Shown piece by piece: positions 31,699 to 37,722 of a stretch of 37,722 nucleotides of DNA; position 1 is the stretch's first letter; every line of letters starts with the position of its first letter. The stretch covers positions 1-37,722 of the forward strand of contig JAJNAZ010000022.1 in the NCBI GenBank assembly GCA_021155855.1. The letters run 5' to 3'. A program made the translations under genes and the position numbers. The notes under the pieces were generated by a model. That model ran no database searches and was not told where the DNA came from. It worked only from the letters and a program-made list of their open reading frames with translations. The DNA is from Solirubrobacterales bacterium. Its GTDB lineage: Bacteria > Actinomycetota > Thermoleophilia > Solirubrobacterales > 70-9.

Positions 31699-31902
31699 CT
31701 GATCGTTCCTTTCCGGTCGGCGCCGAACGTGTTAGACGCCCTGCGGCGCGGTTGTGTGAGATCGCGAGCGGATCGGGGCCGGCCTCCGCCGGCCGCCGGA
31801 CCGTGGTTGACCGCGCCGAAACCGGGTGTACGCTCGCACCATCAGGTGGCCGTGTGTCTTGCGGACGGGCTGACGAGGCGCCACCGGGGAGGAGCGAGCT
31901 GA

Positions 31903-33093
31903 ATGGCGACCCATCTCGAGACGGCAACGGCGCGCGAGGGCGAGGCGCAACCCGTCGCCGGCGCCGCCGACGACCTGGCCCTGCTCGAGCGCCACAAACC
32001 GCTGTTGCGCTTCGACCGCCAGTACGACTACCGGCTCGCGTCGGTGCTCGGCGTCGTCGAGAACCCGGGGAACCTGCTGCGGACCGCCGACGGTGAGGTG
32101 ATCGCGCGCGTCGGCGGCGACCCGCCGCTGACGCTGGAGCTGCTGACCTCCTACCCGGATGGCCGCGAGCCGAGCACCGGCGACTGTCTCTGCCAGGCGC
32201 CCGACGTGCTCGGGGACTCGCGCCGGATGGAGTATGAGGCGCAATACGCGGGCCGGCTCTACGGCCGCGTCGTGCGCGGCGACGGCGGGCGCGACTGGCT
32301 TCAGTACTGGTTCTGGCTCTACTACAACCCGAAGAACCTGTTCGGCTTCGGCAAGCACGAGGGCGACTGGGAGATGATCCAGATCGGCCTCGGTGACGAC
32401 GGTGAGCCCGAGCTGCTCGCCTACGCCCAGCACGATTCGGGTGAGGCGCGCAAGGCGGCCGACGCAGAGTGGGTGGAGCGCGACCGCGCCCGGCATCCGG
32501 TCGTCTACGTCTCACCGCTCTCGCACGCCTCCTACTTCGAGGCGCGCACCCATCCGTACCCGGTCGGGATCGACCACCCCTACGGCGACGGGCCCGAGGC
32601 GTGGCTGGCGGTGGAGCCGTTCGGCGACTGGGTGCGCTGGCCGGGACGTTGGGGCAACAGCGAGCGGGTGATCGCGCAGAAGGTCGGAAACGGGCCGCCC
32701 ACTCCCTCGCGGCAGGGCTCGAAGTGGACCAGCCCGGCGGCGTTTCAGGCGAAGCTGGGCCGGCGCAAGTTCCGCGCCCTCCTCGGCCGGCTGCTTCACC
32801 GCCTCGGGGGGCCGTTCTATCCGAACCCGCCGGACTTGCGAGCGCGGCTCGAGGGACGCCACTGCGTCGTCGACTACCGCACGCACAGCACCCGGTGGCG
32901 GCGCTCGCGGCACCTGTATCTGACCGTGCACGAAGGCGAGTGCGTGATCGCGAGCCGCGCGGTGCGCTCCGCCGGCGAGTCCGGCACCGAGATCTTCCGG
33001 CTCGCGGAGGCGTCGGACTCGCTCGAGGTCTGGGGCAGCACGTTCAACTTGGTCCGCCAACGCAGCGATCTGGCGGAGGCGGTGCAGGGTTGA
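31903..33093 (+). CDS. Vps62-related protein of unknown function
   Basis: This 396-residue protein starts at ATG 31903 behind GGGAGGAGCG. The middle (about 125-235) reads DWLQYWFWLYYNPKN, then GKHEGDWEMIQIGL and HPVVYVSPLSHASYFEARTH. This fits the Vps62/DUF946-type domain of plants, fungi and some bacteria, with conserved HEGDWE and SHASY elements. There is no signal peptide, so it is probably cytoplasmic. Its stop overlaps the dipeptidase start (TTGA), so the two are translationally coupled and may act together. No reaction is known. Confidence 0.7.
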   Translation: MATHLETATAREGEAQPVAGAADDLALLERHKPLLRFDRQYDYRLASVLGVVENPGNLLRTADGEVIARVGGDPPLTLELLTSYPDGREPSTGDCLCQAPDVLGDSRRMEYEAQYAGRLYGRVVRGDGGRDWLQYWFWLYYNPKNLFGFGKHEGDWEMIQIGLGDDGEPELLAYAQHDSGEARKAADAEWVERDRARHPVVYVSPLSHASYFEARTHPYPVGIDHPYGDGPEAWLAVEPFGDWVRWPGRWGNSERVIAQKVGNGPPTPSRQGSKWTSPAAFQAKLGRRKFRALLGRLLHRLGGPFYPNPPDLRARLEGRHCVVDYRTHSTRWRRSRHLYLTVHEGECVIASRAVRSAGESGTEIFRLAEASDSLEVWGSTFNLVRQRSDLAEAVQG

Positions 33094-34259
33094 TCGTCGA
33101 CCTGCACGCCCACTACGGAATGCATCTGGTGCCGCAGGTCGACGGCACTGCGATCGATCTCTTCGCCACGGCGAAGGGGCGCAGGCGGCTGCGCGACCGG
33201 CTTCGCGCCCGGCTGATCGCCCTCGCCAGCCGCTTCGCCAACTACCGTTCGTTCGAGAGCGGGCCGCGGGTGACGATGCCGCAGCTGCGCGAAGGCGACG
33301 TCGGCGTGGCGCTTTCGGTCGTCTATTCGTTCTTCGACGAGCTCGATCTCGACGCCCCCTACGGGGCGCCGCCGGAGGCGCGCTACCTGCCGCGGCTGAT
33401 GCGTCAACTGGACACGGTCGAGGCCGACATCACCGAGCACCACGGCGACGAAGCCGTTGTCGTGCGCGACCGCGATGCGCTCGACCGAGCGCTCGCCGAT
33501 GGTCGCGTCGCCCTCATACACAGCGTTGAAGGCGGCTTTCACCTCGGCGATACGCCGGAGGCGGTCGACCGCGCAGTGACCAAGCTCGCGCGGCGCGGCG
33601 TCGGCTACATCATCCTCCCGCACCTGCTGTGGCGTGGCGTGGCGACCAACTCGCCCGCGCTGCCGTTCCTGCCCGACTGGCTCTACCGAGTGTTGTTCAG
33701 CCAGCCGAAGGTCGGCCTCTCCGAGCTCGGCACGGCCGCGGTCAGAGCGATGGTCCGCGAGCGGGTGCTGATCGATCTCTCGCACATGAGCACCCGAGCC
33801 GTCGCCGACACCTTCGACCTCCTCGACGAGCTCGACCCCGAACGGACGGTGCCGGTGCTCGCTTCGCACACCGCGTTTCGCTTCGGAGGCCAGGAGTACG
33901 GCGTCGATGAGGACACCATGCGGCGGATCGCCGCGCGCGAGGGCGTCGCCGGTCTGATCCTCGCCCAGCACCAGCTCAATGACGGCATCCGGCGCAGCCG
34001 CACGAAGAGCTTTGAGGAGTCGGTCGAGGTGATCTGCAAGCACCTCGACCGGATCGCCGAGATCACCGGCTCGCACGAATACGCGGCGATCGGCTCCGAC
34101 CTCGACGGGTTCATCAAGCCGACCATGGGCGGCCTCGAGTCGGCCAGCGACATGGCGAGCCTGCAACGGGCGCTGCGCGACCGCTACGGCGTCGAGGACG
34201 CCGAGCGGATCTGCTCGGGCAACGCCCTGCGCGTACTGCGAGCCGGGTGGGGGGCGTAA
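33090..34259 (+). CDS. M19 family dipeptidase (renal dipeptidase-like)
   Basis: This 389-residue metallohydrolase starts at TTG 33090 inside the previous stop. The M19 metal centre is visible as D4-L-H6-A-H8, the bridging E147 in HSVEGGF, H232 in LSHMS, H260 in ASHTAF, and D337 in GSDLDG. The family cleaves dipeptides, including those with D-residues, with two zinc ions. There is no export signal. The C-terminal helix (GVEDAERICSGNALRVLRAG) is typical. Coupling with a Vps62-like protein is unusual, and I know of no studied example. Confidence 0.9.
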   Translation: MIVDLHAHYGMHLVPQVDGTAIDLFATAKGRRRLRDRLRARLIALASRFANYRSFESGPRVTMPQLREGDVGVALSVVYSFFDELDLDAPYGAPPEARYLPRLMRQLDTVEADITEHHGDEAVVVRDRDALDRALADGRVALIHSVEGGFHLGDTPEAVDRAVTKLARRGVGYIILPHLLWRGVATNSPALPFLPDWLYRVLFSQPKVGLSELGTAAVRAMVRERVLIDLSHMSTRAVADTFDLLDELDPERTVPVLASHTAFRFGGQEYGVDEDTMRRIAAREGVAGLILAQHQLNDGIRRSRTKSFEESVEVICKHLDRIAEITGSHEYAAIGSDLDGFIKPTMGGLESASDMASLQRALRDRYGVEDAERICSGNALRVLRAGWGA

Positions 34260-34264
34260 CAGAG

Positions 34265-34283
34265 CCCGGCCGGCTCGGGCCGG
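34265..34283 (+). terminator. weak hairpin after the dipeptidase gene
   Basis: CCGGCC (34266-34271) and GGCCGG (34278-34283) can form a six-pair stem with a six-base loop just after the stop, between two convergent genes. There is no T-run. Confidence 0.3.
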
Positions 34284-34312
34284 TCTCCCGACGGCGGCCG
34301 GCGGACGAAGCC

Positions 34313-34852
34313 TTACCGCTCCCCGCCATCGGCTGCGCTCACTCGCACCGCGTCGGAGGCGAGGGGCTGTCCGGCGGCGAGCCCCGCCGACCGCAGCGCG
34401 GCCTCGCGGTCGGAGAAGATCTCGAGCCGGACCGCGCGCCCCTCGCGGACCGTCCACACATGCGCCCCGAGGGACTCGATCGCCACCTCGCTTCCCTTCC
34501 CCCGGCCGGTGTATCGCGCCAGGACCACCACCCGGTCGGCGGCGGCGACGTACTCCTGGGGCTCGACGCGCCAGCCTTCCCACGGGCTCAACCATTCACG
34601 CAGCCTGCTGCTGCGTAGCTCCGGATCGCGCACCACGCCCTCCAGCCCGGGGAACTCTCGCGACCAGCCCCACTCCATATCCGGGGCGTAGAGGTCGAAG
34701 CGCTCGCGGAAGTTGCCCCGTCTCCATTCGGCGTACACCGTCTCCAGGGCCGCTACGTTCTCGCGGGCGAGGTCGGCGCCGGTCCCGCGGGCGGGTTCGC
34801 GGTCTCCGAGGCCGCGGGCGGTCGATATCAGGTCGAGCAGGATCTGGAGCAT
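34313..34852 (-). CDS. SnoaL / NTF2-like protein
   Basis: This protein of about 179 residues has a SnoaL-like core (ENVAALETVYAEWRRGNFRERFDLYAPDMEW) and later strands YVAAADRVVVLARYTGRGKGSEV and GAHVWTVREGRAVRLEIFSDREAAL. It has the cone-shaped small-molecule pocket of the NTF2 superfamily. I chose ATG 34852, where AAGG precedes by six bases; the frame is open further to 34969 but that lead is not family sequence. The function is unknown. It is convergent with the dipeptidase gene. Confidence 0.75.
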   Translation of the reverse strand: MLQILLDLISTARGLGDREPARGTGADLARENVAALETVYAEWRRGNFRERFDLYAPDMEWGWSREFPGLEGVVRDPELRSSRLREWLSPWEGWRVEPQEYVAAADRVVVLARYTGRGKGSEVAIESLGAHVWTVREGRAVRLEIFSDREAALRSAGLAAGQPLASDAVRVSAADGGER

Positions 34853-34887
34853 CCGCGCCTTCGCATCTTCCCAGTTGGTGGCGGCGG

Positions 34888-35012
34888 TCAGTCCGTGCTC
34901 GCGCGGCGAATCGGCGCCAGCGTCGGCACCGGATCGGTTGCGAGGAAGTCGACGATGATCGTGTTGCACAGCGCCGGCTTTTCGACCACTCCTCTCGATC
35001 CGCCTTGCATTC
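34888..35012 (-). pseudogene. possible alpha/beta-hydrolase C-terminal remnant
   Basis: A short frame downstream of dinB reads VVEKPALCNTIIVDFLATD followed by PVPTLAPIRRASTD and a stop at 34888-34890. It resembles the last helix and tail of some actinobacterial alpha/beta hydrolases. No other part of such a gene is present. The match is from memory and short. Confidence 0.3.
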
Positions 35013-36257
35013 CTATCGACCCGCGGCGCCTCCGGAACTCATCGGCCGGCGGCGATCGCGATCGCCGGGCAGCAGCGATGCGGACAGGCGCGAGCCCCGG
35101 TGGAGCAGGGCCGCCCGCGTCAGCGCGGCCGAACCGAAGCGGGCGCGGACCTCGTCGAGCGCGGCGTCGAGGGCGATCCGATCGGGGTGCTCGAGCGGCA
35201 GCTCGAGCTGCACGCCGGCGCCCGCCTCGAGGTTGGTCACCGTGATCCCGAGGAGCGTGACGCCGCGGCGTTCGATCGTCGGCATCGCCGCGGCCAGCAG
35301 CGCCCTCGCGGTGACCAGGATCGTCCCCGTCGCCGCCGTCGCCTGGGAGATCGTCCGCGAACGGGTCGCGCGCGAGAAGTCGCCGAAACGCAACCGGAGC
35401 ACCACGGTGCGGCCGATCCGCCCGCCCGCCCGCATTCGGCGCGTCACCCGGTCGACCAGGCCGACGACCACGCCATCGAGGGCGGCGGGCGAGCGCGACG
35501 AACGCCCGAGCGCGCACTGCGATCCGACCGAGCGCCGCCGCCGCCCCGAGCGCACGCGCCGCGGGTCGCGATTGTGGGCCAGGGCATGGACGTGGCGACC
35601 GGCGGCGCGCCCGATGATCGAGACGAGAGCCGTCTCGGTGAGCCGCGCGAGCTCCCCGACGGTGGTGATCCCGCGCTCATGCAGCTTCCTCGCGGTCGCC
35701 GGACCTACCCCCCAGAGCCGTTCCACCGCGAGCGGGTGCAGAAAGTCCCGTTCGCGTTCAGGCGGGACCACCAGCAGGCCGTCGGGCTTGGCGACCCCGC
35801 TTGCGACCTTCGCGAGTGCCTTGGTCCTCGCGACCCCGATCGTGATCGACAGCCCGACCCACTCGCGCACATCGCGCCGCAGGCGCACCGCGATCTCGGT
35901 CGGCGAGCCCGAGATCCGCCCCAGCCCGCTGACATCGAGGAACGCCTCCTCCATCGACAGCGCCTCGACCACCGGCGCCGCCCGCTCGAAGACCTCGAAC
36001 ACGGCGCGGCTCGCCGCCACGTAGGCGGAGAAGCGCGGCTCGACCACGACCGCGTGCGGACACAGCCGCCGGGCCTGGGCGCCGCCCATCGCCCCCCGCA
36101 CGCCGAACGCCCGGGCCTCGTAGCTGGCGGTCATCACCACTCCCGAGCCGACGATCACCGGCCGGCCGCGCAGCCGAGGATCGTCTCGCTGCTCCACCGA
36201 GGCGAAGAACGCGTCGACGTCCGCGTGCAAGATTGAGGCCTCGCCCGGCACGAACAT
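35013..36257 (-). CDS. dinB: DNA polymerase IV (Y-family, DinB)
   Basis: This 414-residue Y-family polymerase copies past damaged DNA. The palm has D13-V-D15-AFFASVEQR and the catalytic SMEEAFLDV (E103-E104; most DinB proteins have Asp-Glu here). The fingers contain VVMTASYEARAFGVRGAM, the thumb has GVGPATARKLHERGITTVGELA, and the little finger runs from about 240. It ends LLPGDRDRRRPMSSGG, without an evident beta-clamp QLxLF motif, although LQLELPL is present near 360. ATG 36257 lies inside a perfect LexA box, so SOS control is expected. Confidence 0.93.
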   Translation of the reverse strand: MFVPGEASILHADVDAFFASVEQRDDPRLRGRPVIVGSGVVMTASYEARAFGVRGAMGGAQARRLCPHAVVVEPRFSAYVAASRAVFEVFERAAPVVEALSMEEAFLDVSGLGRISGSPTEIAVRLRRDVREWVGLSITIGVARTKALAKVASGVAKPDGLLVVPPERERDFLHPLAVERLWGVGPATARKLHERGITTVGELARLTETALVSIIGRAAGRHVHALAHNRDPRRVRSGRRRRSVGSQCALGRSSRSPAALDGVVVGLVDRVTRRMRAGGRIGRTVVLRLRFGDFSRATRSRTISQATAATGTILVTARALLAAAMPTIERRGVTLLGITVTNLEAGAGVQLELPLEHPDRIALDAALDEVRARFGSAALTRAALLHRGSRLSASLLPGDRDRRRPMSSGGAAGR

Positions 36258-36264
36258 ACGTTCG
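36251..36264. promoter_or_regulatory. LexA (SOS) box over the dinB start codon
   Basis: CGAACATACGTTCG contains GAAC-N4-GTTC (36252-36263), the Gram-positive LexA operator consensus, and includes the dinB ATG (36257-36255 on the minus strand). LexA binding here would cover the start of a leaderless or very short-leader transcript. Confidence 0.75.
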
Positions 36265-36360
36265 CATTTCGGGCGGCGTAACGCAAGCGCTATGCGGCCA
36301 ACCCCGCCGCCTCGAGCGCGCTGACGGGTAGCCGGCCCCCGCGCGCGGGACAATGCGGCG

Positions 36361-36405
36361 ATGTCAGCGAAGCCGCCGATAGCGATCGCCCGGAGGCGCC
36401 GATGA
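36361..36405 (+). CDS. possible 14-residue leader peptide
   Basis: ATG 36361 opens a short frame, MSAKPPIAIARRRR, whose stop overlaps the histidine kinase start (ATGA at 36402-36405). The GGAGG used by the kinase lies within it. It has no clear ribosome site of its own, so it may be chance. Confidence 0.25.
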   Translation: MSAKPPIAIARRRR

Positions 36406-37722
36406 GCAGCCTCCAGCGGGCGCTCTTGGCGCTCGGGGTCGTCGGCTTCGTCGCCGGGGCGCTGCCCCTGGCGCTCGCCCTCGGGATGCCCGAGGGCCAT
36501 CAGCGGCTCCTGCTCGCGATCTTCGGGCCGCTGACCGGCTGGGCGTTCATCGGCGCGGGCATCTACGCCTGGCTGCGCCGGCCCGAGAACCGGGTCGGGG
36601 CGCTGATGACCGCGCTCGGCTTCGCCGCCTGCCTGGCGGCGCTTCGGGTGGCGACCGAGCCCGCGGTGTTCATCGCCGGCCTGCTCGCGATTGCGCTCCA
36701 ATACGCGGTTCTCTACCACCTGCTGGTCGCCTTCCCGACCGGCACGCTGCAGACCGGCTTCGAGCGGATCGTGGTCGGGATCGGCTACTTCAGCGCGCTC
36801 GTCGTGCATCCGGTCCAGGTCCTGTTCCAGGACACCGCAGCCCAGGGCCTGCCGGAGAACCCGCTGCTGGTCGCGAGCGAGCGCGACGTCGTCGCGGCGC
36901 TCAGCGACTTTCGGTTCTGGCTCGGTATCGCTCTGCTGGTACCTCTCGCGGTCATCCTCGCGCGACGCTGGCGCACCGCGGGCGACGCCCAGCGACGTGC
37001 GCTGGCCCCGGTGCTGATCAGCGGCGGACTGGTCATGGGGCTACTCGGGGTCTGGTACGCGGCCGTGTTGGCCGAGGCGAGCAGCGATCTGCAGGAGGCC
37101 CTGGAGGAAACCCGGGTGGTGCTGCTCGCCCTTGTCCCGTTCGCGTTCCTCGCCGGGCTGCTTCGCAGTCGCGTCGCCGGGGCGACCGCGGTCAGCGAAC
37201 TGGTCACCCGCCTCGGGGATCCGAGCGACAGGCGCCACGGCCTGCGCGACGCGCTCGCCGACGCACTCGGGGACCGCTCGCTGATGCTCGCCTACTGGCT
37301 TCCCGAGCGCGGCGAGTACGTCGACTCGGACGGGCGGCCGTTCGAGCTCCCAGGGCCCGGGTCGGGCCGCACCTGCACCGCGGTGGAGTCGAACGGCGAC
37401 CGCGTCGCAGTGATCGTCCACGACGCTGCGCTCGAGAACGAGCGCGAGCTGGTCCGCACCGTCGGCGCGGCTGCCTCGCTGACGCTCGAGAACGAGCGCC
37501 TGGATGCCGAGTTGCGGGCGAAGGTCGAGGAGCTGAGGGTCTCCCGCGTCCGGATCGTCGATTCCGGCGACGCCGCCCGCCGCCGGCTCGAGCGCGACCT
37601 CCACGACGGGGCCCAGCAGCGACTGGTCTCGCTCGCGCTCAGTCTGGCGATGCTGCAACCGCGGGTCGAGTCCGACCCGGAGGCGATGCGCGAGCTCGAG
37701 CTCGCGCGCTCCGAGCTCGAGC
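36402..37722 (+). CDS. sensor histidine kinase (HisKA_3 type), 5' part
   Basis: The gene runs off the right edge with 440 codons visible. ATG 36402 follows GGAGG at 36392-36396. Eight or so membrane helices (to about residue 265) are followed by a GAF-like region (DALADALGDRSLMLAYWLPERGEYVD to HDAALENERELVRTV). A coiled coil leads to the phosphoacceptor segment RRRLERDLHDGAQQRLVSLAL, whose His is in ERDLHDG. This is the NarL-type two-component kinase class. The ATPase domain and the partner response regulator would lie to the right. The signal sensed is unknown. Confidence 0.9.
   Translation, partial: MSSLQRALLALGVVGFVAGALPLALALGMPEGHQRLLLAIFGPLTGWAFIGAGIYAWLRRPENRVGALMTALGFAACLAALRVATEPAVFIAGLLAIALQYAVLYHLLVAFPTGTLQTGFERIVVGIGYFSALVVHPVQVLFQDTAAQGLPENPLLVASERDVVAALSDFRFWLGIALLVPLAVILARRWRTAGDAQRRALAPVLISGGLVMGLLGVWYAAVLAEASSDLQEALEETRVVLLALVPFAFLAGLLRSRVAGATAVSELVTRLGDPSDRRHGLRDALADALGDRSLMLAYWLPERGEYVDSDGRPFELPGPGSGRTCTAVESNGDRVAVIVHDAALENERELVRTVGAAASLTLENERLDAELRAKVEELRVSRVRIVDSGDAARRRLERDLHDGAQQRLVSLALSLAMLQPRVESDPEAMRELELARSELE

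Noticed and set aside
36258-36809. N-terminal extension of the DinB frame to 36809
   Set aside because: It is antisense to the histidine kinase and lacks polymerase similarity; the family begins at 36257.
1-37722. CRISPR arrays, toxin-antitoxin pairs, restriction-modification genes, phage structural genes or a replication origin
   Set aside because: I looked for short regularly spaced repeats and for typical protein motifs and found none.

Overview
The window is GC-rich (roughly 70 percent by eye) and gene-dense. It has many ATGA/GTGA stop-start overlaps and a gene repertoire typical of Actinomycetota: a SigG-like ECF sigma factor, a DUF6131-type mini membrane protein, PPK2, MMPL, SHOCT and many SRPBCC/SnoaL/DHFR-like accessory proteins. 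Several proteins look most like those of the class Thermoleophilia (Solirubrobacterales and relatives). That placement is my inference; no rRNA or intact tRNA gene is present to anchor it.

Layout. (1) 1-7248 is a co-directional accessory block that looks like a metal/redox island. It holds the end of a YgaP-like membrane protein, a small protein, an AhpD-like CxxC protein, a SHOCT protein, a broken DUF305 gene, two small membrane proteins, a one-ATPase/two-permease ABC transporter, and a copper-type P-type ATPase with an N-terminal cupredoxin domain. (2) 7249-10367 carries, on the minus strand, a flavin monooxygenase, the stump of a multicopper oxidase and an SRPBCC protein, flanked by two copies of a hairpin-containing repeat. 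(3) 10368-16937 holds a DUF6131 mini-protein, an ABM-like monooxygenase, PPK2, two secreted RTX/FG-GAP type proteins, a UPF0104 flippase, a NYN nuclease-like protein, and a secreted protein with a long structured leader and a perfect terminator hairpin. (4) 17041-21364 is bounded by 17-bp direct repeats equal to a tRNA 3' end. It carries a winged-helix regulator divergent from a three-gene operon, a second UPF0104 protein and a DMT transporter. (5) 21492-24636 has an MMPL transporter and a frameshifted agmatinase. (6) 24663-30248 holds an AlkZ-like winged-helix protein, TrmO, two DHFR-like reductases around a frameshifted SigG-like sigma factor, a zincin and a DUF4287/SRPBCC protein. (7) 30291-31698 is a minus-strand operon of a truncated 2OG-Fe(II) oxygenase, a sigma-70 factor and Ogt. 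(8) 31903-37722 has a Vps62-like protein coupled to an M19 dipeptidase, a SnoaL-like protein, a LexA-box-controlled DNA polymerase IV and the start of a sensor histidine kinase.

Themes. DNA-damage functions recur (Ogt, DinB, an AlkZ-like protein, the oxygenase remnant). Copper/redox handling dominates the left end. At least seven genes are broken or reduced to stumps (DUF305, multicopper oxidase, agmatinase, SigG tail, 2OG oxygenase, two alpha/beta-hydrolase remnants). The deletions cannot be base-calling errors, but the single-base frameshifts could be. The most interesting candidates for something undescribed are the tRNA-repeat-bounded 4.3-kb segment with its duplicated-module operon, the shared CGATGAGTTT upstream motif around the sigma-factor locus, the structured leader at 16216-16417, and the out-of-frame 32-bp tandem repeat in the DUF305 gene.
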